This document shows positions 1-4,845 of a stretch of 5,744 bases of DNA, piece after piece. Numbering within the stretch: position 1 is the first letter of the stretch; the number at the start of each line of letters is the position of its first letter. Where the stretch lies: assembly GCA_029961005.1 (NCBI GenBank), contig JASBVW010000111.1, forward strand, positions 1-5,744, given 5' to 3'. The stretch comes from Bacillota bacterium. GTDB taxonomy: Bacteria > Bacillota > UBA5301 > JASBVW01. Below the pieces are notes generated by a model that was not told the origin of the DNA, made no database searches, and was given only the letters and a program-made list of their open reading frames with translations. The translations under genes were made by a program, and so were the position numbers.

Positions 1-570
1 TGCCCGGGCCTTCCACAAAGCCGCCAAGTGGCGCGTCCCCCGCTCCGTGGGTGCGTCCGGGAAGAGCCCCTTTCCCGCCCTCACCAGCGTCACCGACTTC
101 ACCTCCACCAGGCAGCCCGAGCGGCCCTTGGCGGCTGACCCCTGCGCCGGGCCCAAGGCGAAGTCCAGGCGGCTGTCGGCGTAGAAGACCTCCCGCTGCT
201 GGAACCCCAACCCGGCCAGTTCAGGCCAAAACCCTTGGCGGAGGGCTTGAAGAAAGAGGGCGTTGGCTTGGGCGGCCCGCAAATCCACCCAGACGGGCGG
301 GGCAGGGAGGCCTTGGCTGCCCTCTTCCGGGTCCGGCCCGCTCTGAACCGCGTCCGCCCTGGTTCGCACTAAAACCAGGGTGTAGCGCGTGTGCCGATGG
401 GGGTAGCGGGCGGGGAGGAGGCGCACCTCCGCCCCGGGCACCAGCAACTCCGCCAACCGACCTGAGGTGGGCACGTGCACCAGGTGGCAGGTGCCCTCCA
501 CCTCCACCCGGGCGGCGAAACGGTTCAGCCGCTGCAAAAAGGTGCCTTTGACCAAAGACGAGGCCGCGAT
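1..570 (-). CDS. sfsA: SfsA family DNA/RNA-binding nuclease-like protein (C-terminus outside window)
   Basis: Reverse-strand translation gives a clear SfsA (sugar fermentation stimulation) protein. N-terminal FLQRLNRFAARV matches the family OB-like start. HVPTSGRLAELLVPGAEV matches the CPNTGR..ELL.PG motif. The nuclease-like core follows, with SRLDFAL (Asp) and LVEVKSVTLV (Glu-Val-Lys), then FPDAPTERGTRHL. The Asp and EVK residues are the PD-(D/E)XK-type active-site set. About 190 codons are present; family members are usually around 230-240 residues, so roughly the last fifth lies beyond position 1. SfsA was named from E. coli maltose metabolism; a nucleic-acid-binding/nuclease role is the family view, and the physiological substrate is unclear. 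A low-similarity insert rich in Pro/Glu/Gly (residues ~72-92) separates two conserved blocks. The start is odd: no ATG, GTG or TTG lies at a sensible distance from the ribosome binding site. The best-placed codon is ATC at 570-568; the next option is TTG at 555-553. Identity is very sure, start is not. Confidence 0.93.
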   Translation of the reverse strand, partial: MAASSLVKGTFLQRLNRFAARVEVEGTCHLVHVPTSGRLAELLVPGAEVRLLPARYPHRHTRYTLVLVRTRADAVQSGPDPEEGSQGLPAPPVWVDLRAAQANALFLQALRQGFWPELAGLGFQQREVFYADSRLDFALGPAQGSAAKGRSGCLVEVKSVTLVRAGKGLFPDAPTERGTRHLAALWKARA

Positions 571-576
571 GGCCGG

Positions 577-587
577 CTCCCCCCTTT
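577..587 (-). promoter_or_regulatory. Ribosome binding site for sfsA
   Basis: On the minus strand the purine run AAAGGGGGGAG ends 6 bases before an in-frame ATC (570-568). It is the only SD-like run near the conserved start of SfsA, and it argues that translation begins at this ATC rather than at the TTG 15 bases further on. It is not a perfect AGGAGG. Confidence 0.45.
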
Positions 588-624
588 GTCTGAAGGCTGT
601 TCTTCTCCGCGCGGGGGCGGCTGC

Positions 625-638
625 TCCTGCCGGCAGGA
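625..638. repeat. 14-nt perfect palindrome upstream of sfsA
   Basis: TCCTGCCGGCAGGA reads identically on both strands. It lies between the strong hairpin at 642-675 and the start of sfsA. It could be an operator for sfsA or simply part of the terminator's 3' flank. G+C-rich palindromes of this size can occur by chance, so a function is only a suggestion. Confidence 0.35.
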
Positions 639-641
639 AGA

Positions 642-675
642 GCGGACGGCCCCCCAGGCCAGGGGGGCCGTCCGC
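642..675 (-). terminator. Strong hairpin terminator after the oxidase operon
   Basis: Two perfect 14-base arms (642-655 and 662-675; GCGGACGGCCCCCC and its complement) enclose a 6-base loop. The structure sits 50 bases past the stop codon of the second oxidase subunit and before sfsA, all on the minus strand, which is where a terminator is expected. The 3' flank in the direction of transcription is pyrimidine-rich (CTCTTCCT) but lacks a clean U tract, so it is a non-canonical intrinsic terminator or a 3'-end stabilising hairpin. Confidence 0.7.
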
Positions 676-724
676 GTCGCGTACCCAGCTCAAGCCCGAA
701 GGGCCGGAGCCAGCGGCGGAAGCG

Positions 725-1900
725 TTAGGAGCGGCCTTTGCCCGCCGCGACCCCCGGCGCTCCCGTGCCCAGGCCGGCCCGGGGCGCAGCACCGCCTTTG
801 AGGTCGGCCTGCACCCGCAGGACCATCCAGGCCACCAACCCCAGTCCGAGGACGAGGATCAGGGCGAAGAGGACGAAGATGGCCCACTGCGGCCTGATGT
901 CCCACGCCCCCGCCGGGAGGAACTGGGCGGCGGTCCGGTTCTCCAACAGGTGCCGGACGATGGCCAGGCAGACGGTGCCCAGGAGCACCCCTGCCCCACC
1001 TGCCCAGGCGGATCCGGTGGCGTTGCGCCCGGCGGCCAGGAGGAGCAGGATGCCCCCGGCGGCCATGAGCAGGGTGCCCAGGGCCAGGAAGAGGGCCATG
1101 GCCGGGTCACCGCCCAAAAGCCAGCCCTTGGCCTGCCCGCTCAGGCTGGAGAGGTACCAGGCTCCCATGACGGCCTGGAGGGCCAGGGCCCCGCTCAGCC
1201 ATCCGGCGCCCCAGCGCCGGACAAACTGCCCGTACTCGGCATTCTCCGCCCCTCCGCTGCGGGCACTCCAGAAGCCGTGGAGCACCACGTAGGAGGCGGC
1301 CAGGGTCAGGGCCACCGAAAAGGCGTGCAGGTAGCGGGGCAGGACCGCCTGTACGGGGAGGCGCAAGCTGGTCCCGCTGGGGTCGGCGGCGTACATCTCA
1401 GCCCAGCCTGCAGGCGAGACCATGAGGGAGAGGTTGTTGGTGATCAGGTAGGAGACGCCAATAAAGCAGGCCACGCTGAGTACTCCTGCCCAGGCGGGCC
1501 GCTCCCCTTCTGCCCGGCGGCCGCCCTCGGCGTAGAGGTAGAGCGAATAGTAGCCGATCAGGAGCAGCCCCAGGGCGGCCAGCCAGGGGAAGCCCATGAG
1601 GATGGAGGAGGTGTAGAAGAGCGTTCCGTAGAGCAGCTGGACGAAGAGGAGCGGTGCGATGCCTAGGGTGATGGTGTAGGCGATGGCCGAAGGCAGAATC
1701 CCGGCTAAATGGGCTACCAGGCGCCTGGCTGCCGGGTTGTCCCCTGTCAGGTGCGTCCAGACGGCGATGAACCCCCCGCCCAGCACCAGGCTCATGGGCA
1801 GAATGTGCAGCACGAAGGTCAGAACCAGCAGGAACTGGAGGAGCCAGGGGGGAGCTGGCAGCCCCACTGGATCCGCTGCGGGAATGAGGAGCTGAGTCAT
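725..1900 (-). CDS. Second membrane subunit of a cytochrome bd-like oxidase; CydA-paralog-like
   Basis: A 391-residue very hydrophobic protein with about nine membrane segments (near residues 19-48, 63-90, 104-124, 137-162, 188-210, 227-252, 266-290, 298-318, 339-362) and a basic, Gly/Ala-rich tail. By position it would be subunit II, but it does not look like CydB. Its first helix carries His32 in HILPMSLVLGG, which lines up with E. coli CydA HFLFVPLTLG (His19). The next helices resemble CydA helices 2-3 (LGIAPLLF...), but the two glutamates of CydA helix 3 are missing (PWLAALGLLLIGYY). His192 in RYLHAF sits where CydA has its b558 histidine. I infer a degenerate CydA paralog that forms a heterodimer with the upstream subunit, probably a structural or electron-relay partner. 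The ATG is one base after the upstream stop, and its AAGGAGGG binding site lies in the end of that gene, so the two are translationally coupled. Membrane protein and operon partner are sure; paralogy is moderately supported. Confidence 0.8.
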   Translation of the reverse strand: MTQLLIPAADPVGLPAPPWLLQFLLVLTFVLHILPMSLVLGGGFIAVWTHLTGDNPAARRLVAHLAGILPSAIAYTITLGIAPLLFVQLLYGTLFYTSSILMGFPWLAALGLLLIGYYSLYLYAEGGRRAEGERPAWAGVLSVACFIGVSYLITNNLSLMVSPAGWAEMYAADPSGTSLRLPVQAVLPRYLHAFSVALTLAASYVVLHGFWSARSGGAENAEYGQFVRRWGAGWLSGALALQAVMGAWYLSSLSGQAKGWLLGGDPAMALFLALGTLLMAAGGILLLLAAGRNATGSAWAGGAGVLLGTVCLAIVRHLLENRTAAQFLPAGAWDIRPQWAIFVLFALILVLGLGLVAWMVLRVQADLKGGAAPRAGLGTGAPGVAAGKGRS

Positions 1901-1901
1901 C

Positions 1902-3191
1902 TCATCTTCCCTCCTTGTTGAGCTGGACCAGCCAGCCGGCCAGGATGTCCCTCTCCACTTCGGTGCCCAGGAAGGGCGGCATCATGGCGTTGACTTGGTC
2001 CAGGTGCTCCAGGTACATCCGCCCCGTGTCCAGGTCCCAACCGCGGACCAGGGGCCGCAGGGCGTTGTACCCGTCTATGGTGTGGCAGCTGGCGCACTGG
2101 AGCCGGTAGAGGTCGGCCCCGGCGGCGGGGTCCTCTGTGGCGGCGGCCCCGACGGCCCGGGAGGTCTTCCAGCGCGCGGAGGCCAGAAGCCCGGTGGCTT
2201 TGAGCTCGTCCGCCCGGTCAGTAAAGATCTGGTACGAATAGAGGTAGCCGGTGATGACGTACGGCTTGCGGATCATCTCTCGGATGAACTCCAGGCCGCC
2301 GATGGGGGCAAAAGCCAGCACCAGAGCCAAAAGGGCGCTGGCCAGGTTGAGGCTCTGCGGGCGCCGGTAGATGACGAAGTAGACGTAGACGAAGAGCAGG
2401 ACCGCCACGACCAGGCTGCCCACAAAGAGGTTGGTCTGGACGGGGGCCCCTCCAGTGACCAGGTGGCGCAGCTGCGGAGGCAGCATGGCGGCGTACCAGA
2501 GGCCGGCCAGGGGCACGACGAGCCCGGCCGGGAAGATGTAGGACGCCGCCAGCTTGACCAGCTTGGGCTTCAGCTCACCAGGCTGGAAGCTGGCCGTGAT
2601 CAGGGCGTACAGGCCGGCCAGGGCAAAGCTGACGGCGGTCCGCATGACCAGGGACGGGAAGTAGGTGGGGTTGAAGAACCCGTCCCAGAAACCGCCGGTT
2701 TCCAGCCACCGGCCCGGGGTGAGCATAAAGGTGATGATCCCGTTGATGATCACCAGGCTCAGCCAGGCCGTGGCGCCGTAGACGTAGCCCAGGATGACGT
2801 GGGTCTGGCGGCTCACCTTCTCCCAGGTGTAGACGTAGAGCAGGGCCGAGGTGATCTCGCCGATGAAGAAGACCCACTCGATGGCCCAGCCCCAGACGAA
2901 GTTGCGGATCAGGATGGAGGTGGCCTGCGGGCTGACCAGAGCAATGGAGAACCAGATTCCCACCCCCGTTATGGCTCCGCCTACCAGGGAGACCAACACG
3001 AAGAAGCGGCTGTGCTTCTTCAGATAGGCCAGCAGGGCGGAATCGCCTTCGCGGTAAGCCTTTTGCTCCGTCAGCGGGAGGAAGAACCCCGTCCCCACGG
3101 CGAAATGCGAGATGAAGACGTGAACGATGGCGATGATGGCGATGACCAGCGAACCGCCCAGGATTGGCACTTCCCAGAATGGATAGTTCAC
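1902..3191 (-). CDS. Cytochrome bd-type oxidase subunit I (CydA-like) fused to a c-type cytochrome domain
   Basis: A 429-residue protein with about eight membrane helices (roughly 8-40, 63-86, 98-123, 132-157, 178-200, 215-237, 254-275, 282-303) followed by a soluble cytochrome c domain. The N-terminal core matches CydA: His24 (HVFISHFAVG) aligns with E. coli His19. Glu105 and Glu112 in WAIEWVFFIGEIT align with the Glu99/Glu107 helix. EMIRKPYVITGYL (from residue 305) resembles the CydA EYGRQPW motif. The E. coli His186 position, a heme b558 ligand, is Arg184 here (SLVMRTAVSFAL), and no Q-loop is evident. The C-terminus has CASCH (366-370) and a Met (403/404, MMPPF) as likely sixth ligand. Eight helices with an external N-terminus, as in CydA, put heme c outside the membrane. 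Inferred role: O2 reduction with electrons entering through heme c instead of quinol. Start: I chose GTG 3191 because AAAGGAGGT lies 7 bases before it; the in-frame TTG at 3230 has no good site. Likely cotranscribed with the upstream regulator and the downstream subunit. Confidence 0.9.
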   Translation of the reverse strand: MNYPFWEVPILGGSLVIAIIAIVHVFISHFAVGTGFFLPLTEQKAYREGDSALLAYLKKHSRFFVLVSLVGGAITGVGIWFSIALVSPQATSILIRNFVWGWAIEWVFFIGEITSALLYVYTWEKVSRQTHVILGYVYGATAWLSLVIINGIITFMLTPGRWLETGGFWDGFFNPTYFPSLVMRTAVSFALAGLYALITASFQPGELKPKLVKLAASYIFPAGLVVPLAGLWYAAMLPPQLRHLVTGGAPVQTNLFVGSLVVAVLLFVYVYFVIYRRPQSLNLASALLALVLAFAPIGGLEFIREMIRKPYVITGYLYSYQIFTDRADELKATGLLASARWKTSRAVGAAATEDPAAGADLYRLQCASCHTIDGYNALRPLVRGWDLDTGRMYLEHLDQVNAMMPPFLGTEVERDILAGWLVQLNKEGR

Positions 3192-3198
3192 TTCCCAT

Positions 3199-3207
3199 AC
3201 CTCCTTT
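3199..3207 (-). promoter_or_regulatory. Ribosome binding site deciding the GTG start of the CydA-like gene
   Basis: AAAGGAGGT on the minus strand is a near-perfect anti-16S match 7 bases before GTG 3191-3189. The longer in-frame option (TTG at 3230) would place this site inside the coding region and add 13 polar residues. An ATG inside GGTATGGG is out of frame. Confidence 0.8.
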
Positions 3208-3227
3208 GCGGCGAGTTTGCCTTCTGT

Positions 3228-3237
3228 CAAAGAAGAC
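3228..3237 (-). promoter_or_regulatory. Shared 10-mer GTCTTCTTTG, oxidase leader copy
   Basis: An exact copy of this 10-base sequence is found, in the same orientation, at 3786-3795 upstream of the Rrf2 gene. Here it ends about 37 bases before the GTG start; the other copy ends about 48 bases before its GTG. A shared operator or activator half-site is possible, but only two copies are seen. Confidence 0.3.
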
Positions 3238-3297
3238 CCTCTTTATCCTCTTTAGCCCCGGGAAACACCCCCCTCTGGCTGGGGCTCTTTAGGGTGC

Positions 3298-3738
3298 TCA
3301 GAGAGCTCCAGCCGATTTAAACTGGTGGTTTTGCTGCCCCTTCTGCACGATGTGGGCCAGGGTGACGCTCTCCAGTTTGGCGGCCAGGAGTGCGCTCACC
3401 TCTGCCCAGACGGGGTGCACGGGGCAGTGGGAACTGCGGCCGCAGTATTCGGGGTGCAGGGCGCAGCGATTGAGGGAGATGGGCCCCTCGATCGCCTCCA
3501 CCACCCGGCGCAGGCTGATCTGTGCGGGGGGGAGCGCCAGCTGCACGCCTCCCTGGACTCCGCGGGCGGTCAGCACCAAACCGGCTTTGCTCAGGGTTTG
3601 CAGGATTTTGATCAAAAACGTCTCCGGTATCTCTTGGGCCTGGGAGATGGCGCGGGTCTGCACCACCTCCCCGGGCGGCTGCTGGGCCAGGTAGACCATG
3701 GCCCGCACGGCGTAGTCGGCTTTACGCGTTAGTTCCAC
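3298..3738 (-). CDS. Rrf2 family transcriptional regulator with IscR/NsrR-like Fe-S ligands
   Basis: A 146-residue protein of normal Rrf2 length. The N-terminus MELTRKADYAVRAMVYLA is the family signature of the winged helix-turn-helix. The recognition region is ISQAQEIPETFLIKILQTL (31-49), and the wing is GVQGGVQLA (60-68). The effector region has Cys92, Cys99 and Cys105 plus His108 (C-x6-C-x5-C-x2-H). IscR uses three Cys and a His three residues after the last Cys; NsrR also uses three Cys. A [2Fe-2S] or [4Fe-4S] cluster sensing O2, NO or Fe-S status is therefore likely; the spacing does not settle whether it is IscR-like or NsrR-like. Start is GTG (3738-3736) with GAGGT six bases before it. 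It lies 106 bp upstream of the bd-like oxidase genes on the same strand, so the oxidase is its obvious candidate target, with autoregulation probable. Confidence 0.93.
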   Translation of the reverse strand: MELTRKADYAVRAMVYLAQQPPGEVVQTRAISQAQEIPETFLIKILQTLSKAGLVLTARGVQGGVQLALPPAQISLRRVVEAIEGPISLNRCALHPEYCGRSSHCPVHPVWAEVSALLAAKLESVTLAHIVQKGQQNHQFKSAGAL

Positions 3739-3785
3739 TGGCGCACCTCGTTCTTTTTCAAATCCGGCCCGAGGCAGGGCTGCTG

Positions 3786-3795
3786 CAAAGAAGAC
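3786..3795 (-). promoter_or_regulatory. Shared 10-mer GTCTTCTTTG, rrf2 leader copy
   Basis: Same sequence and orientation as the copy at 3228-3237 in the oxidase leader. It lies between the weak -10-like hexamer at 3818-3813 and the regulator's ribosome binding site, where an autoregulatory operator could act. Confidence 0.3.
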
Positions 3796-3832
3796 TTAGA
3801 AGATCCTAATTTACCATATTCGCGCAGCCGGG

Positions 3833-3862
3833 AAAATTTCCTGCCGGGCAGAGGGAAATTTT
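3833..3862. promoter_or_regulatory. A+T-rich inverted repeat, candidate operator
   Basis: Exact 9-base arms AAAATTTCC (3833-3841) and GGAAATTTT (3854-3862) are separated by 12 bases. Each arm is itself nearly palindromic (GGAAAATTTCC). Such dyads of A/T runs next to CC/GG resemble sites of Rrf2-type regulators such as CymR. It lies just upstream of the likely rrf2 promoter and about 30 bp before the plus-strand gene, so it could control both directions. Confidence 0.4.
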
Positions 3863-3893
3863 TGAGCGGCATACTATACCCGGAGGTGTGGCC

Positions 3894-4202
3894 ATGAGCG
3901 AACGCTTCTACGCCGTGGACGTGGGGGAGGGGGTTTGGCTTTACCGCCTGGAGCTGGACGGGTACGAGGCGCCGGTGCGGATCACGGGCCTCATGGTTAA
4001 GGATGGCCGGGCTATGGAAGGGCCGCGCCCGGTGGGTCCGGACGACTTCGCCCATAACGTGGCCAACAACGGGCTGCGCGAGGCCACGGAGGAGGAAAAA
4101 CGCTGGCTGGAGCGGGAGATGGCGCAAAGGGAGGGGGGAAGCATCCTCTACTGGAGCACGCCCGACGACCTGGACGAGCCCTCCGTACCTTCCCTGGAGT
4201 GA
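3894..4202 (+). CDS. Hypothetical 102-residue protein
   Basis: I do not recognise a family. The start is ATG 3894 with GGAGGT (3882-3887) six bases before it; the in-frame GTG at 3888 directly abuts the binding site and is unlikely. The N-terminal half is beta-like with alternating hydrophobic residues (FYAVDVGEGVWLYRLELDG, then VRITGLMVKDGR). The middle holds a short helix with a charged stretch (ATEEEKRWLEREMAQREGG). The C-terminus is acidic and Pro/Ser-rich (STPDDLDEPSVPSLE). There are no cysteines, no signal peptide and no membrane segment, so a small cytoplasmic protein is expected. It is divergent from the Rrf2-oxidase operon and convergent with the nucleotidyltransferase pair. Codon usage and the ribosome binding site support a real gene; its function is unknown. 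Confidence 0.75.
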   Translation: MSERFYAVDVGEGVWLYRLELDGYEAPVRITGLMVKDGRAMEGPRPVGPDDFAHNVANNGLREATEEEKRWLEREMAQREGGSILYWSTPDDLDEPSVPSLE

Positions 4203-4214
4203 CGGGTGGAGGGT

Positions 4215-4236
4215 GGAGCTTCACGGTGCAAGCTCC
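4215..4236. terminator. Weak hairpin between convergent genes
   Basis: Seven-base arms GGAGCTT (4215-4221) and AAGCTCC (4230-4236) enclose an 8-base loop. The hairpin lies 12 bases past the stop of the 102-aa gene and overlaps the end of the convergent 47-aa ORF. Neither side has a T tract, so termination is uncertain. Confidence 0.3.
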
Positions 4237-4364
4237 GGCAGGGTGCGCATCCGGGAGGCGAAGCGGTCCAGGTCCCCGTGCAGGGCCTGGGCTGCGGTGG
4301 GCAGGGGCCGGAGCAGCTCCAACGCCCGCGCCGGGGAAAGGTGAAAACCGTCCTCTGGGCTCAT
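4221..4364 (-). CDS. Small 47-residue ORF overlapping the nucleotidyltransferase gene
   Basis: The ATG (4364-4362) overlaps the TGA of the nucleotidyltransferase gene in an ATGA junction, the classic mark of translational coupling. The product starts MSPEDGFHLSPARALELLRP and ends in MRTLPELAP. It is predicted to be mostly helical and amphipathic, with no cysteine and no membrane segment. I do not recognise it. Minimal nucleotidyltransferases are commonly followed by a HEPN-domain partner (MntA-HepT), but this product is far too short and has no RX4-6H motif, so it is not a HEPN protein. It could be a small accessory or antitoxin-like partner, or a remnant of a once longer gene. The supporting evidence is the coupling and the complete, G+C-typical reading frame. 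Confidence 0.5.
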   Translation of the reverse strand: MSPEDGFHLSPARALELLRPLPTAAQALHGDLDRFASRMRTLPELAP

Positions 4365-4636
4365 AACGGTATCCCGTCCTTTCGTACCGCCTCGAGCAGC
4401 GAGGGATGAGCTTCCTCGGCCAGTACCATGTTGACCTCAAAGGGCGCTCCCAGCCGCTCGGCCTCCAGGTACATCGGCCAGTACGGACCCGCAAATCCTT
4501 CAACCAGGAGGTCGAGGTCCGACCCCTCGCGGAAACCTCCCCAGGCCAGGGACCCGTACAAGAATACCCTCTGTGCCCCGTACCGCTCTTTGAGCAGCCG
4601 GCGAAATTCTCCCTTAAAACTTTCCCAGTCTTGCAT
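4361..4636 (-). CDS. Minimal nucleotidyltransferase domain protein (MNT/MntA-like)
   Basis: A 91-residue single-domain protein of the DNA polymerase beta-like nucleotidyltransferase superfamily. After a helix (FKGEFRRLLKERYG) comes strand VFLYGS and the signature GSLAWGGFREGSDLDL, which is exactly GS-x10-DxD with metal ligands Asp40 and Asp42. The third acidic residue expected on a later strand falls in FEVNMVL, where the usual Asp position appears to be Asn69 (Glu67 is nearby), so activity could be altered. Relatives such as MntA transfer AMP to a HEPN toxin, acting as antitoxins; other members are uncharacterised. ATG 4636 is chosen because the domain begins there and GGAG lies 10 bases upstream; longer in-frame versions add non-conserved, Arg-rich sequence. 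The gene overlaps the 47-residue ORF by ATGA, forming a two-gene unit. It is divergent from the DUF2935 gene. Confidence 0.88.
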   Translation of the reverse strand: MQDWESFKGEFRRLLKERYGAQRVFLYGSLAWGGFREGSDLDLLVEGFAGPYWPMYLEAERLGAPFEVNMVLAEEAHPSLLEAVRKDGIPL

Positions 4637-4845
4637 GCCTTTCTTTCTCCAGCGCGCTCTTTGTGGAATGCCACTACCGGCAAGGTAGGATGGCCCAGCT
4701 CGCTCGCGCCGGTGGGCGGGCCGTTCCTTCAGCCCCAAAAGAGAGGGGAGGGCGGGCAGGGGCGGCTGTGGCCGGAGGGAGCCTGGCTACATAGCATGAC
4801 TAGGAGGAAAAGGTTTGCGAGAAAGAGCCGAGGAGGGATGTACTC
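4637..4845. promoter_or_regulatory. 209-bp divergent spacer between the nucleotidyltransferase and DUF2935 genes
   Basis: The spacer lies between two genes starting in opposite directions and should contain both promoters, but no convincing -35/-10 pair is visible. It is purine-rich on the plus strand (AGAGAGGGGAGGGCGGGCAG near 4740-4760). A 23-codon ORF starting at ATG 4796 runs into the DUF2935 start but has no binding site at a usable distance, so it is probably not translated. Confidence 0.4.
4831..4836 (+). promoter_or_regulatory. Ribosome binding site for the DUF2935 gene
   Basis: AGGAGG lies 9 bases before GTG 4846. The reading frame has been open only since the TAG at 4801 and contains no other ATG, GTG or TTG before this GTG, so the start is well fixed. 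Confidence 0.8.

Larger units (their letters stand above)
3192..3297 (-). promoter_or_regulatory. 106-bp leader between the regulator gene and the oxidase genes
   Basis: This spacer separates the Rrf2 gene from the CydA-like gene on the same strand. It holds a 6-bp inverted repeat AGCCCC/GGGGCT (3254-3259 and 3281-3286, 21-base gap) and the 10-mer GTCTTCTTTG (3237-3228, minus strand), which also occurs in the regulator's own leader. A TTGACA (3230-3225) has no matching -10 box at 16-18 bases. The length allows either readthrough from the rrf2 promoter or a separate regulated promoter; the sequence does not decide. Confidence 0.35.
3739..3893. promoter_or_regulatory. Divergent control region between the Rrf2 gene and the 102-aa gene
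   Basis: This 155-bp region is more A+T-rich than its surroundings. It must contain the start signals for the minus-strand regulator-oxidase genes and the plus-strand small gene. It contains the inverted repeat at 3833-3862, the second copy of the 10-mer (3786-3795) and, on the minus strand, a weak -10-like TATGGT (3818-3813). No textbook -35/-10 pair is visible on either strand. The regulator's ribosome binding site is GAGGT at 3749-3745; the small gene's is GGAGGT at 3882-3887. Confidence 0.5.

Noticed and set aside
467..1666. Long plus-strand frame (399 codons) opposite the second oxidase subunit
   Set aside because: Its product is low-complexity, rich in Gly/Glu/Gln/Pro, with no domain; it is the antisense shadow of a clear membrane protein in G+C-rich DNA.
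3192..3230. Longer CydA-like protein starting at TTG 3230
   Set aside because: The AAAGGAGGT site lies downstream of that TTG and is correctly placed for GTG 3191; homologous sequence begins near NYPFW.
3225..3230. TTGACA -35 box in the oxidase leader
   Set aside because: No TATAAT-like hexamer is found 16-18 bases downstream (AAAGGA instead), so the perfect hexamer is probably coincidental.
1995..3320. Long plus-strand frame (441 codons) opposite the CydA-like gene
   Set aside because: Composition is biased (Asp/Gly/Gln) and no motif is seen; the minus-strand frame carries helices, heme ligands and a perfect ribosome binding site.
3729..4127. Minus-strand frame of 132 codons spanning the divergent promoter region
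   Set aside because: It overlaps the 102-aa gene and the regulator start and has no binding site or recognisable motif; the dyad and A+T-rich stretch argue for a control region.
4221..4364. HEPN (HepT) toxin as the partner of the nucleotidyltransferase
   Set aside because: The downstream ORF has only 47 residues and lacks the RX4-6H motif; no frameshifted HEPN sequence was seen in the other frames down to position 4203.
4012..4683. Minus-strand frame of 223 codons across the nucleotidyltransferase region
   Set aside because: It is out of frame with the GS-x10-DxD protein and gives an Arg/Pro/Gly-rich sequence without a domain.
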